From: Actinomadura craniellae
GTDB lineage: Bacteria > Actinomycetota > Actinomycetes > Streptosporangiales > Streptosporangiaceae
Direction of reading: 5' to 3'
Length of the DNA stretch: 64,000 bases
NCBI RefSeq assembly: GCF_003289645.1
Contig: NZ_QLYX01000003.1
Location: 518,756-582,755, forward strand
Below are positions 28,008 through 37,208 of this stretch, in pieces. Every line of letters begins with the position of its first letter. The stretch's first letter is position 1. A program made the translations under genes and the position numbers. Under the pieces are notes generated by a model. The model was given only the letters and a program-made list of their open reading frames with translations, was not told the origin of the DNA and did not search any database.

Positions 28008-28877
28008 TCAGGGGAGGGCGGCGGTGACCGCGGCGCCGTAGCGGGCCAGGTCGATCTGGTGCTTGGCGCTCCTGATGACCATGGCGGTGAGGAAGTCACC
28101 GGCCGGCACGCCGAGGGCGGCGCGGGCCGCCGCGGTGTCGCCGGGGTGGGGCATGCCGGTGACCGCGTGGGAGGTGACGATCGCCCGGACCGTGTTGCGC
28201 GCGACCTCGCCCGCCCGCCCGCTGGTTCCGATCACCGTGCTGTCGTTGGGGGAGAACGGCAGGGCGGCCCAGGCCGCCACGGTCGCCGGGCGGGCCACGC
28301 CCGGGGTGCCGCCCCAGTAGTCCAGCGCGATCAGCGTGCCGAGGTTCCGCGTCAGGGTGTTGAATTTCGTCCCCGCGAGGTTCTGCTCTCCGCCGTAGTC
28401 GGCGTGCACCTGCGTCAGCGCCGCGGCGTGGGCCGCGATCGGGCCGTCGGTCACCTCCATCTCCAGGACCCTGTCGGAGGTGTCATCGCCGAGCGCGAGG
28501 CGCACGGGGGCGGGCAGGGCCGTCCGGGTGAGGCCCTGCCACCACCACGGGAGGTAGGTGCCGCGGTATCCCTGGCTGAGCAGGGCGTTTCCGTTGGGGT
28601 GCTTCTCCAGGACGCAGATGTGCACGCCGTCGAGGTCGATGTTGAACAGGGTGATGTGGGCGACGGGGGCGCGCAGCAGAGTGGTCAGCGCGGTCCCGGC
28701 CTGCGCGGCGGTCTGGCCCCCGGCGGGAAAGTTCTGCACCTGCGGGGGCGCGATGGTGAACCCCGCGGTGCGCAGTGCGGCCACGGTGGCGTTCGCGGTG
28801 TTCCCGCAGTCGCCCCAATGCTGGGACAGCTGGTTGACTCGCCTGATGTCTTTCTGGATTTGGGGGGGCAGGGCCAT
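28008..28877 (-). CDS. Unknown protein with papain-like Cys/His spacing
   Basis: A 289-residue protein starting at ATG 28877; the frame is open further upstream, but the promoter at 28924-28952 would exclude longer forms. The N-terminal HWGDCGNTAN places Cys24 at a helix start. A hydrophobic strand then leads to GVHICVLEK (His86) and a LSQGYRGTYLPWWW segment. This Cys-helix / His-strand / aromatic-loop order is typical of papain-like and transglutaminase-like folds, including toxin-type cysteine peptidases. The C-terminal 120 residues have no recognised motif. There is no signal peptide. I do not recognise the family, and the enzyme idea is inference. Confidence 0.55.
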   Translation of the reverse strand: MALPPQIQKDIRRVNQLSQHWGDCGNTANATVAALRTAGFTIAPPQVQNFPAGGQTAAQAGTALTTLLRAPVAHITLFNIDLDGVHICVLEKHPNGNALLSQGYRGTYLPWWWQGLTRTALPAPVRLALGDDTSDRVLEMEVTDGPIAAHAAALTQVHADYGGEQNLAGTKFNTLTRNLGTLIALDYWGGTPGVARPATVAAWAALPFSPNDSTVIGTSGRAGEVARNTVRAIVTSHAVTGMPHPGDTAAARAALGVPAGDFLTAMVIRSAKHQIDLARYGAAVTAALP

Positions 28878-28923
28878 GGCCAAAATGGACTCCGAGGGGT
28901 GAGGTGGGAGGAGTGCTGCCGTA

Positions 28924-28952
28924 ATGATGCGGTTCGGTCCTGGCCAGGTCAA
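28924..28952 (-). promoter_or_regulatory. Sigma-70-like promoter for the Cys/His gene
   Basis: On the minus strand, TTGACC (28952-28947), a 17-bp spacer and CATCAT (28929-28924). Transcription would start near 28917, about 40 bp before ATG 28877. Confidence 0.5.
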
Positions 28953-29254
28953 TGACTTTCTCTGGTCGAATCGAATTCTGTTTCCGCCGTCGCGCCAGTG
29001 GCGGATCAAGGGGATTTCGGAAATTCTTAAAATAGGGTAGCCGAAATGAATGCCCGCAGATTCCGGTGCGTTCTTTCGGGCTGTTCCGGCGTGCGGAATC
29101 CCCGTAGCGTGCGCTGAAAAGCGATTCGCCTGCTTCGTGCTCCGTTGGTACCGGCCGCCACCACCCGGACGGAAGGGGCCCGAGGGGAGGCGGGCCCGCC
29201 GCGCAGGTGCGGCAGGCGGGCAAGAATGGTCAAGTGGGGCGCCCGGCGCGTTGT

Positions 29255-29267
29255 TAGGTTGTGGCCG
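29255..29267 (+). promoter_or_regulatory. Possible leaderless -10 box of the AraC-type gene
   Basis: TAGGTT at 29255-29260 lies six bases before GTG 29267, the spacing seen when the mRNA starts at the start codon. No Shine-Dalgarno is present before 29261 or 29267, and the -35 region is weak. Confidence 0.4.
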
Positions 29268-30163
29268 TGACCCTGACCCGTGACATCCTGCGGCTGCTGG
29301 CGGCGGTGAACGACCGCCGCCGCGGCGACGTCTCGCTGTCGGCCCTGTCCGCGCTGGCGCACCGCTCGCCGTTCAACCTGCACCGCAGGTTCCGCCAGGC
29401 GGTGGGCGAGACGCCCAAGGCGTACACGTCCCGGGTCCGGCTGGCCCGGGCGGCCGCCGAACTGCTGTCCACCGACCGCGCCACGTCGGCGATCGCCCTC
29501 GACCACGGGTTCGGCAGCCACGAGGTCTTCACCCGGGCGTTCACCCGCCACTTCGGCGTCAGCCCGCGCACCTACCGGGCCCGTGGCCTGCACGTCGACG
29601 ACGACCGGGCCGCCGCCGTCCACGCGGCCACCGTGTCGGCGGTGGCGCCGTGCGTGGGGCTGTACCGCAGGACCACCACCGAGAGGAATCCCCCCGTGCC
29701 CGTCGACATCGTCGTCAAGGAACTGCCCGTCACGTATGCGCTCATCATGCGCCGGCGCATTGCCCGCGAGGAGGTGGCCGCGACGCTCGGCGAGTTCCTG
29801 CCCGTGCTGTTCGCCTACGCCCAGCGGCACGGCCTGGCCATGAGCGGGCCGCCGTTCGCCCGCTACCCGGAGATCGGCATGGGGTCCCTCGTCATCGAGG
29901 GAGGGGTGCAGCTCGCCGCACCCGCACCGCACGAGCCCGGCGACGGCATCGAGGCGCTCACCATCCCCGCCGGGCCGGCGGCCGTGGCCATCCACCACGG
30001 CCCGTACGAGCGCCTTCCGGAGACCTACCAGGTGATCGAGTCCTGGATCCAGGACGAGGGCCGGTCGGCGGCGGGACCCCCGCGGGAGATCTACCTGACC
30101 GACCCCGGCGAGCGCCCGGACCCCGAGACCTGGGAGACCGAGATCATCCAGCCGCTCACCTGA
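29267..30163 (+). CDS. AraC-family regulator with GyrI-like ligand-binding domain
   Basis: A 298-residue protein starting at GTG 29267 (GTG 29261 also in frame). Two AraC helix-turn-helix motifs occupy about 10-105 (segments LSALSALAHRSPFNLHRRF and AIALDHGFGSHEVFTRAF, then FGVSPRTYR). A GyrI/AraC-E-bind-like domain follows (about 145-298), with HGPYERLPETYQVIESW and REIYLTDPGERPDPETW, as in Rob/SoxS-type and BmrR-like sensors of small hydrophobic compounds. It is divergent from the Cys/His gene across 389 bp. No obvious target such as an efflux pump is adjacent, so its regulon is unknown. Confidence 0.92.
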   Translation: MTLTRDILRLLAAVNDRRRGDVSLSALSALAHRSPFNLHRRFRQAVGETPKAYTSRVRLARAAAELLSTDRATSAIALDHGFGSHEVFTRAFTRHFGVSPRTYRARGLHVDDDRAAAVHAATVSAVAPCVGLYRRTTTERNPPVPVDIVVKELPVTYALIMRRRIAREEVAATLGEFLPVLFAYAQRHGLAMSGPPFARYPEIGMGSLVIEGGVQLAAPAPHEPGDGIEALTIPAGPAAVAIHHGPYERLPETYQVIESWIQDEGRSAAGPPREIYLTDPGERPDPETWETEIIQPLT

Positions 30164-30425
30164 CGGCCGGGCGCCCCGCCGGGACAAGGAAAAGTGGCCG
30201 AGGATATGCGGTTCAAATCTTGCAGGTTAACTTTTCCAGCCGGTCGGCCATCCGCGTGAAGTGAACAGATAACCGAGCCTTGCCGGTTACGGTCCTGCGC
30301 GAAATAGACGATCACCCTATCCTTGGAGGCAAACAAAGTGGCGGCCAGGAGGGGCATTCGATCGACGATTGTGGTGGTAGAGCCGGTGCCCGGCCGTCGA
30401 GTCCTCGTCCAGTGAGGAGCGATCC

Positions 30426-30686
30426 ATGGCCAACGTCATCCAGGCCATCCGGGTCCTGCCGTTCCCCGGTCGTCTGCTCACCCAGCCACCGCTGATGCGC
30501 GGTGACGACGTGCGGATCTGGCAGGTCCAGATGCTCAAACGCGGCTGGCGCATCAAGGTCGATGGGGCGTACGGGCCGAGAAGCGAGAATGTCTGCCGCG
30601 AGTTCCAGCGGGAGAAGCACCTGACGGTCGACGGGATCGTCGGGCCGCACACCTGGAAGGCCTCGTTCGAGGCGCCGATCACCTGA
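30426..30686 (+). CDS. Small peptidoglycan-binding-domain protein without signal peptide
   Basis: An 86-residue protein from ATG 30426, with GAGGAG upstream. Residues about 24-80 match the PG_binding_1 fold: MRGDDVRIWQVQMLKRGW, then VDGAYGPRSENVCREFQ and LTVDGIVGPHTW. This is a three-helix cell-wall-binding module. No catalytic domain and no signal peptide is visible, so either it is exported in another way or it has an intracellular binding role. A strong hairpin terminator follows within 15 bp, so it is probably a single-gene unit. Confidence 0.85.
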   Translation: MANVIQAIRVLPFPGRLLTQPPLMRGDDVRIWQVQMLKRGWRIKVDGAYGPRSENVCREFQREKHLTVDGIVGPHTWKASFEAPIT

Positions 30687-30700
30687 CCGAGACGAGAACC

Positions 30701-30728
30701 CGGGTCCGCTCCGCCAGGGGCGGACCCG
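30701..30728 (+). terminator. 12-bp stem GCCA-loop terminator
   Basis: CGGGTCCGCTCC (30701-30712), loop GCCA and GGGGCGGACCCG (30717-30728) give a 12-bp stem with one G-T pair. It starts 14 bp after the stop of the peptidoglycan-binding gene. Confidence 0.75.
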
Positions 30729-31190
30729 ATCCTGTGCTGACCTTACTGCGTACAGGCGGCCCGTTTCGGGGCCGAGCCGGTGCGCCATCGGTAACAGGGG
30801 ATTCACCGGCAGGTGATCGGCCGTCAATCGGCGTCCACCAACCTGAGCGGCAGGGGAAACGACCCGATGTTGATCGCCCGAGCCCGGCCGGTGATCGGGC
30901 AGCACGTGGAAACCGCTCCACGAGAGCGGCCGCGTACCGCACCGGCGGGCCGGCGGTCTTCCCCCGCTCGCATCAGCGTCCACGAACGGGGCAGGCCCCC
31001 TTGCGACGGCATGGTGACCACCGGAGGGCGCCGCGCATCCGGCCGCGACCGGCCTTCCGGAGGGCACCCAAGAACAGCGGTATTGGCAGTACCGTTCGGT
31101 GGGGAACGGTGCCAGTCTGAGGAGGGCACGGCTGCCGCCCCGCGGAGCGGGCGGCCTCCGCGGTCCGAAGGCGGGAGGAGGCGGCGGGTG
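30729..31190. other. Intergenic region upstream of the hydrolase
   Basis: About 460 bp with no convincing gene. Open frames here are Arg/Pro-rich and lack ribosome sites. The only structure seen is the inverted repeat at 31091-31110, followed by a GGAGG-type run (31173-31180) serving the hydrolase start. Confidence 0.45.
31091..31110. promoter_or_regulatory. 7-bp inverted repeat, possible operator
   Basis: ACCGTTC (31091-31097) and GAACGGT (31104-31110) are perfect inverted copies with 6 bp between. The outer flanks continue partly. Location about 80 bp before the hydrolase start suits a repressor site; the regulator is unknown. Confidence 0.4.
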
Positions 31191-32135
31191 GTGCGGTTGA
31201 TCGACGCGGGCGACGGCCGGAAACTCGCCGTCGAGACCTGGGGAGCCCCCGACGGAATGCCGGTGTTCCTGCTGCACGGCACCCCGGGCAGCCGCAGCGG
31301 CCCCCGACCCCGCGACATCGTCCTGCATCGCCTCGGCGTCCGGCTGATCTCCTATGACCGGCCGGGGTACGGGCGTTCCGACCGGCAACCGGGCCGGACC
31401 GTCGCCGACGCGGCACGCGACGTCGAGACCATCGCGACCGCCCTCGGCGTCGAGCGGTTCGGTGTGGTGGGGCGTTCCGGTGGCGGGCCGCACGCGCTGG
31501 CCTGCGCGGCGCGGCTCCGGCGGCGGGTGGTGCGGGTCGCGGCCCTGGTCAGCCTGGCCCCCGGCGACGCCGACGGCCTCGACTGGTACGGGGGCATGAA
31601 CGACTCCAACCGGCGGGAGTACCGCACCACCGACGACGACGTCGACTTCCTGGCCGCCGACCTGATCGACCGGGCCAAGCAGATCCAGGAAGATCCCGAC
31701 AGCCTGGTCCGCCGCCTGCTACCGGAACTGGAACGGGCCGACCGCAGGGTCGTCGAGGACGTCGGGCTGCGCCGGTTGCTCGGCCAGACGTACCGGGAGG
31801 CCGTACGGCTCGGCGCCGACGGGTGGATCGACGACGTGCTGGCCTTCCGCCGCGACTGGGGGTTCGAGCTGCCGGCCATCAGGGTGCCGGTGCTGCTGTG
31901 GCACGGCGCCGAGGACATGTTCTCCCCGGTCGGCCACACCCGCTGGCTGGCCGAGCGGATCCCCGGCGCCCTGCTCCGCGTGGAGCCTGGCCTGGCGCAT
32001 TTCGGCGCGGTGGAGATCCTGCCCCGGATCCTGGCGTGGATCGCCGAACCCGCCGCTTCGCGCCCGGAGGCGGCCGGTCTCAGAACCGCTGCGGATCCAG
32101 GGCGCGCAGCAGCCTCCGGCCTTCCCGCAGGGTGA
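31191..32135 (+). CDS. Alpha/beta hydrolase
   Basis: A 314-residue hydrolase from GTG 31191 (GGGAGGAG 10 bp upstream; GTG 31188 equally possible). The oxyanion-hole HGTPGSR (about 29-35), nucleophile elbow GRSGGG (about 99-104) and a late His in LAHFG give the catalytic set. A strand leading to VLLWHGAEDMF carries the likely acid. Substrate is unknown; the family includes esterases, epoxide hydrolases and haloalkane dehalogenases, and the lid region (about 130-215) is not diagnostic. Its 3' end overlaps the convergent fxsT gene by 56 bp. Confidence 0.88.
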   Translation: MRLIDAGDGRKLAVETWGAPDGMPVFLLHGTPGSRSGPRPRDIVLHRLGVRLISYDRPGYGRSDRQPGRTVADAARDVETIATALGVERFGVVGRSGGGPHALACAARLRRRVVRVAALVSLAPGDADGLDWYGGMNDSNRREYRTTDDDVDFLAADLIDRAKQIQEDPDSLVRRLLPELERADRRVVEDVGLRRLLGQTYREAVRLGADGWIDDVLAFRRDWGFELPAIRVPVLLWHGAEDMFSPVGHTRWLAERIPGALLRVEPGLAHFGAVEILPRILAWIAEPAASRPEAAGLRTAADPGRAAASGLPAG

Positions 32136-35100
32136 CGATGTTGGGGTGCCCGGCGCCCAGCCGGGCGCCCAGCCGGTCGATGATCATTTGACGTTCCTCC
32201 AGGGCGTCGTGCTCTCCGAGCTCGTGCCGGGTGAGCAGCAGGTTCGCCCGGCAGCGGAGCGCGTCGGGGTGGGTGGGCTTCAGCTTGCGGTCCATCAGCT
32301 CCACGGTCTCCTCTTCGATCTCCGCGGCCCGCTCCCGGACGCCCTCGTCGGCCAGCAGGACCGCCAGCACCATCCGTGCCGCCAGCGTGTAGGGGTGCTC
32401 GGGGCCGAGCGTTTCCCGCAGCCGTGCGGCCGTGGTCTCGGCCAGGGGCAGGGCGGATGATCCGTCGCCGGAGAGCCGCAGGGCGGAGACCAGGTTCACC
32501 CCGCAGGCGAGCGTGTGCGGGTGGTCGGGGCCGAGCCGCCGCTCGTAGATGTCCTGGACCGCGCGGATCTCCGTCCGGGCCTGGTCGAACCGGTCGAGGA
32601 CGAGCCAGTTGGCCGCGCGGCTCAGCCGGCAGGCGAGCATGTCGCTGCTGTCGGCGCCGAACCGGCGTTCGAGCCGGCGGGCCGCCTCGGTGAAGTGCTG
32701 CTCGGCCTCCTCGGCCCGGCCGGTGCCGCGCAGCGCCACCCCGAGCAGCACCTGGGCGTTCAGGGTGGCCCGGAAGTCCCTGCCGAGGGCCTGGACGGAG
32801 GTCTGCACCACGTCGGCCATCCGGGTGGCGGCCTCCGCGTACTGGCCGGCCTCCAGCAGGTCACACCCGACGGAGGTGGCGGAGTGCAGCGTGAGCGGGT
32901 GCTGGGTGCCGAGCGTGGCCTGGCGCCGGGCGAGGATGTCGGTGTCGAGGGCGAAGGCCGCCGCGTAGTCGCCCATCAGCCGGTGGGAGGTGGCGAGGTT
33001 GTTGGCCGCCGCCAGCGTCCGGGAGTGGTTCTCGTTGAACAGCTCGGACCAGGATCGGTGCGTCACCTTGTCCTGGTCGAGCGCGTTCGCGTACTCGCCC
33101 AGCGCCCGCAGGCCGGCGGCCAGGCTGCCCGAGGTCAGCAGGGTGTGCGGGTGCTCCTCGCCCAGCAGTTCCCGCTGCCGGACCAGCAGGGCCTGGTTCA
33201 GTTCGTGGCTTTCCTTGAACCGCGCCAGGTCGCGCAGGATGTTGGCCAGGTGGAACTGCAGGTGCAGCAGTTGCCGCCGCAACGCCGGGTCGTCGCCGGC
33301 GGCGAGCATCTCCGCCCAGTCGGCCTCGATCTGGCGGGCCTGCGATTCGCCCGGTTCCAGGTCGTCGCGCTGCCACAGGTAGCGCACCCGGTCGATGAAC
33401 AGCTGGCGGACCGGTTCCTCGGTGGATCGCACGGCCCCGGACGGCTGCAGGTGCGGCCAGATGAGCCGGTAACGGTCCCAGGTGCGCGGGTCGTCGACGT
33501 CCTCGCGGGGCCGCGCGGCGGCGAGCACCTCGTGGACGATGCGGCGCGCGGCGGAGATCTCGGCCTCGGTCATCCGGTCGCGCACCACCGCCTGGACCAG
33601 CCGGTGGATCTTGATCTGCCGGCCGTTGGAGTCGAGTTTGAGCAGGGCCAGCCGGTTGATCTCCTGGATCACCCGTCCCATGACCATCGGTTCGGACAGG
33701 GCGGGGTCCAGCGGCACCAGCGCGGCGGCCATGGCCGGGTTGTAGAGCAGTTCGAGGCCGATGTCGGGGGCCAGCACCGAGCACAGTTCGAACAGCCGGG
33801 CGGCGGCCGGGGAGTGCTGCCGCAGCCGGTCGAGGGACAGGTCCCAGGCACGTGCCAGCGGCAGCGGGTAGTTGGTGATCTGGCTGATGGACAGGGTCTG
33901 CGGGCCCTGCCGTTCCAGTTCGAGCAGGTAGTCCGCGACCGGGGTGCCGGTCTCGTCGAGCCAGGCGGCGGCGGTGGCGACCGCGAGGGGCAGGTCGCCC
34001 AGGACCTCGGCGACCTGGTCGGCCTCCTCGTCGGTGATCGACCCGACCCGGTCGTGCAGGTGCTGGACGCTTTCGGCCCGGCTGAACACGTCGACGGTCA
34101 GCGGTCGGGCGCGGTCGCTCCACGCCCGGTTCCGGGAGGTGATCAGCACGTGGCCGCTGCCGGACGGCACGAGCGGCATGACCTTCTCGGGCAGTTCGGC
34201 GTTGTCGAAGACCACGAGCCAGCGGTCCACCACCCGGCTCTGGCTGAGCAGGGTCAGCACCGTCCGGGCGACGTCGACCTCCGCCACGCTGGTGCTCGGC
34301 CCGGCCTGGTAGACGTTCTGGATCTGCCAGCCGAGGTCGACCAGCGAGGCGTCGATGAACTGCGGCTGCTCGCAGTCGATCCACCACACCAGGTCGTAGT
34401 CGGACTTGTACTGGTAGGCGTACTCCAGCGCGACCTGGGTCTTACCGACGCCGCCGAGCCCCTGGAGCGCGACGGGGAGGACGACCGCGGTGTGGTGCGC
34501 GTTCAGTTCCGTGCGGAGCCGCCGCAGGTCCTCCTGGCGCCCGGTGAAGCGGACGTTCCGGGCGGGAGCCTGGAAGATCTTCGGTTCGTCGCCGGGGTAG
34601 CGGGGCGTGGCGGCCTCCGCCGCCTGGGCCGAGGCCCGGCCGACGATGCCCACCAGCCGGAACAGGTACTTGATGGCCTCCTGTTCGTGCATCCCGGCCA
34701 GGGAGACCGACCCGGTCGAGGGGTAGTGCGCCGGCGGGCGCATGTCCGTGACGTAGACGGCCAGGGCCCCGGCGTCCGGGGACGGCGGCTCGCGGCGCGC
34801 TTCCAGGTAGGCGGGGGTGATCAGGGAGAGCACCCGGGGGGCCGCCGGCCCGCCCACCTCCGGCAGGGGCGTCTCCTCGGCGGGTTGCGGCGCGACGTCC
34901 AGGCCGGCGGCGCGCAGGACGCCGGCGATCCATTCGGCCCACAACTCGTCGTCCTGGCTGTGGTCGAGGAGGATCTTGTTGGTCTCGGCCGGGAGCCGCC
35001 GGGTGAACAGCGACCTGGTGTACAGCCGCACCGACGGGTCCAGCGGCGGCAGCGCGGTGATCTCGTGCTCGGTGATCTGCGCGGTGAGGCGTTCGAAGGA

Positions 35101-36027
35101 CGACAGCAGCGACCGCGGCGAGCCCGGCGGGTCGCCGAAGACCGCGAGGGTCTCCTCGTAGGCGTAGAAGGGCTGGTAGGGCACCTCGACCGAACCCCAG
35201 TACTCCTGCCGCTGCTCCGCGGTCAGCCCGGCCGGCAGGTCGTGGAACAGCCGGGCCGCGACGGCCCGCCCGGTGTCGGCCATCTCCTTCTCGGCCGGGT
35301 CGACGCGCATCGGGACGGGCAGGATGCGGATGCCCTTGGCGGCGTAGGTCTCCTTGATGGTCCGGGCGACCTGGGCGGCGCCCTCGGTGCCCTGGATGCT
35401 CAGGGTGAAGCAGTCGACCAGCACGTCCGGCAGGTGGACGGTGCAGATGTCGGCGATGTCGCTCAGCCCGGTCCGGCTGTCGATGAGGACGTAGTCGTAG
35501 TGCCGTTTCATGTCGGCGCGCAGCCGGTCGAAGAACAGGGCGCCGCGCAGGTCGGTGTAGAAGCGGTCCCAGTCGAGGGCGCCCAGCGTCGCGACGTAGT
35601 AGTCGTTCTGCCGGCCCGAGGACAGGAAGTCCAGGCCGCCCCCGTCGGGGAAGTCCCAGTCCAGGGAGAAGGCGTACCGCTGGACCCGGGCGCAGTCGTC
35701 GACGACCGGCTGGATCCGTTCCGCGACGGCGGCGTCGGCCTCGTCGTCGTCCTCGAACTCCGCCCCGGCCTTCATGACCACGGCGGAGGCGTCCCGCTCG
35801 TACTTGCGGATCATGTCGATGACGCCGGGGGCGTCCCGGATCTCGGTGTCCATGAACGGGCGGTAGAAGCGGTACAGGCCGGGTGACTCCAGGTCCCAGT
35901 CCGCGACCAGTACCCGGCGCCCGTTGGCGGCGAGGATCCAGGCCACGTTGGCGAGTGCCATCGTCCGCCCGGTGCCGCCCTTGTACGAGTAGAAGGTGAC
36001 GATCTTGCCGTCGCGCCGGTCAGGCAT
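32080..36027 (-). CDS. fxsT: FxSxx-COOH system ATPase/NB-ARC/TPR protein
   Basis: A 1315-residue multidomain protein. The N-terminus is a ParA/MinD-like ATPase (deviant Walker A KGGTGRT at 16-22, then DWDLESPGL). About 340-470 is a degenerate TIR-like region (KILLDHSQDDELWAEW). About 490-760 is an NB-ARC/STAND NTPase (GLGGVGKT near 523). From about 900 onward are tetratricopeptide repeats of the type HPHTLLTSGSLAAGLRALGEY. This is the order in the TPR protein of FxSxx-COOH peptide loci. Its ATG overlaps the end of fxsC by 8 bp. A sensor/switch role is likely by fold; the true function is not known to me. Confidence 0.9.
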   Translation of the reverse strand: MPDRRDGKIVTFYSYKGGTGRTMALANVAWILAANGRRVLVADWDLESPGLYRFYRPFMDTEIRDAPGVIDMIRKYERDASAVVMKAGAEFEDDDEADAAVAERIQPVVDDCARVQRYAFSLDWDFPDGGGLDFLSSGRQNDYYVATLGALDWDRFYTDLRGALFFDRLRADMKRHYDYVLIDSRTGLSDIADICTVHLPDVLVDCFTLSIQGTEGAAQVARTIKETYAAKGIRILPVPMRVDPAEKEMADTGRAVAARLFHDLPAGLTAEQRQEYWGSVEVPYQPFYAYEETLAVFGDPPGSPRSLLSSFERLTAQITEHEITALPPLDPSVRLYTRSLFTRRLPAETNKILLDHSQDDELWAEWIAGVLRAAGLDVAPQPAEETPLPEVGGPAAPRVLSLITPAYLEARREPPSPDAGALAVYVTDMRPPAHYPSTGSVSLAGMHEQEAIKYLFRLVGIVGRASAQAAEAATPRYPGDEPKIFQAPARNVRFTGRQEDLRRLRTELNAHHTAVVLPVALQGLGGVGKTQVALEYAYQYKSDYDLVWWIDCEQPQFIDASLVDLGWQIQNVYQAGPSTSVAEVDVARTVLTLLSQSRVVDRWLVVFDNAELPEKVMPLVPSGSGHVLITSRNRAWSDRARPLTVDVFSRAESVQHLHDRVGSITDEEADQVAEVLGDLPLAVATAAAWLDETGTPVADYLLELERQGPQTLSISQITNYPLPLARAWDLSLDRLRQHSPAAARLFELCSVLAPDIGLELLYNPAMAAALVPLDPALSEPMVMGRVIQEINRLALLKLDSNGRQIKIHRLVQAVVRDRMTEAEISAARRIVHEVLAAARPREDVDDPRTWDRYRLIWPHLQPSGAVRSTEEPVRQLFIDRVRYLWQRDDLEPGESQARQIEADWAEMLAAGDDPALRRQLLHLQFHLANILRDLARFKESHELNQALLVRQRELLGEEHPHTLLTSGSLAAGLRALGEYANALDQDKVTHRSWSELFNENHSRTLAAANNLATSHRLMGDYAAAFALDTDILARRQATLGTQHPLTLHSATSVGCDLLEAGQYAEAATRMADVVQTSVQALGRDFRATLNAQVLLGVALRGTGRAEEAEQHFTEAARRLERRFGADSSDMLACRLSRAANWLVLDRFDQARTEIRAVQDIYERRLGPDHPHTLACGVNLVSALRLSGDGSSALPLAETTAARLRETLGPEHPYTLAARMVLAVLLADEGVRERAAEIEEETVELMDRKLKPTHPDALRCRANLLLTRHELGEHDALEERQMIIDRLGARLGAGHPNIVTLREGRRLLRALDPQRF

Positions 36028-37204
36028 CGTGCTCCTCCAGGGGAGGCTCGGGTGGGGTCGGGGGGCTCAGCCGGGGACGGCTCAGTTCGGGGGCCGGCGG
36101 GCGCTCCCGCCGCGGGGCCCGGGCGTGCCGGAGGTACTGCCGTTCGGCCTCGGTGATGAGCGAGGGCAGCAGCGCGACGAAGTCGCGGAGCGAGCCGATG
36201 CCCGCCGCGGCCTGGCGGGCCGCCGGGGTGCCGGCCCGGCCGATCGCCGCCCTGGCGTCGTCGGCCGGCCCGCCGGCCCGGTCGAGCACCAGCACGGGCA
36301 GCATCCAGGGCGGCAGGTCGCGCAGCAACGCCCGCAGCACGGCGCCCTCCTCGTCCGCGGCGGCGAAAGGCGGGTCGATCAGGACGATGCCGGGCCGGTC
36401 GGTGGGCGGGCGCCCGGCTTTGCCGATTCCTTCGGTGACGACGGCGAAGTCCAGCCGTTCGGCGATCTCGGCCGCGTACTCGGCCAGGGGGAGCCGCTGC
36501 TGCGGCGGGAAGGGCCGCCACCGGCCGTCGGTGGACGCGACCAGGATCGTGAAGACGGCGGGGGACTCCTCGGGGCCGAACGCGCTGCCGATCTCGCCGA
36601 TGTCGGGCACGGCCGAGGGGCCGAGCGGCTCGTTCTCGGCGAGCGTCACGATCCGTTCCGCCAGCCGGTCGACGACCTGCCGGTAGGTGTCGCGGTAGGG
36701 GCGCAGCCGGAGCAGGGCCCGCAGCCCGTTCTCGGCGTACTCGGGTTCGGCGGCCCCGACCTCCAGGGCCTCCCGCAGCCCGGGCGGGTCCTGGCCGCGG
36801 GGGAGCGGGATCCACAGTGCGGGGACGAACCGCCGCAGCGGCTGCGGTTGCCCGGCCCAGACCATCCGCCGGTGGAAGCACGCCCACTCGCGCCCGGGCC
36901 AGGACCGGGCGAAGTAGCCCGGCGAGTACAGCGGGACGAAGACCTCGGCCCGGCCCAGTGCGGCGGTGAAGGACTCCTTCCAGTCCGCGCCCAGCGGGAT
37001 CTCCCGGTCGAGGAAGCCGGGCGCCGGGCCGGAGCCGGGCGCGGCCCGCCGGACCGCCGCGGTGAGGTCGTCGAAGAACTGCTGCACCCACTGGTCGGGG
37101 TCGGACCGGTCGTGCCCGGCCAGCGGCGGTGAGTGCGCGTAGCTGAGGAAGAAGTAGCCGCCGCGCCGCTCGCTGCCCTCGGCTGCCTTGTCGGTGCCGG
37201 TCAC
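36020..37204 (-). CDS. fxsC: TIR-like protein FxsC
   Basis: A 394-residue protein from GTG 37204. The N-terminal 190 residues are TIR-like: GGYFFLSYAHSPP, FLDREIPLGADWKESFTAALG and a VFVPLYSPGYFARSWPGREWACF segment. The C-terminal half contains a second, Rossmann-like region with FTILVASTDGRW and PGIVLIDPPFA, then a Pro/Arg-rich tail. It starts four bases after the stop of the other TIR-like gene and overlaps fxsT. TIR folds can be NADases or scaffolds; I cannot confirm the catalytic glutamate by eye (a Glu lies in the GREWACF segment). Confidence 0.85.
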   Translation of the reverse strand: MTGTDKAAEGSERRGGYFFLSYAHSPPLAGHDRSDPDQWVQQFFDDLTAAVRRAAPGSGPAPGFLDREIPLGADWKESFTAALGRAEVFVPLYSPGYFARSWPGREWACFHRRMVWAGQPQPLRRFVPALWIPLPRGQDPPGLREALEVGAAEPEYAENGLRALLRLRPYRDTYRQVVDRLAERIVTLAENEPLGPSAVPDIGEIGSAFGPEESPAVFTILVASTDGRWRPFPPQQRLPLAEYAAEIAERLDFAVVTEGIGKAGRPPTDRPGIVLIDPPFAAADEEGAVLRALLRDLPPWMLPVLVLDRAGGPADDARAAIGRAGTPAARQAAAGIGSLRDFVALLPSLITEAERQYLRHARAPRRERPPAPELSRPRLSPPTPPEPPLEEHDA

Positions 37205-37208
37205 GGTC

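Noticed and set aside
28862..28868. G7 run at the 5' end of the Cys/His gene as a phase-variation tract
   Set aside because: Encodes Pro-Pro at codons 4-5; short, and nothing else suggests switching.
30188..30237. GGAAAAGT / ACTTTTCC inverted pair after the AraC gene
   Set aside because: 8-bp arms with a 34-bp loop; too weak to call a terminator or operator.
30734..31120. Open frame upstream of the hydrolase
   Set aside because: Basic, low-complexity, no ribosome site and overlaps the likely promoter.
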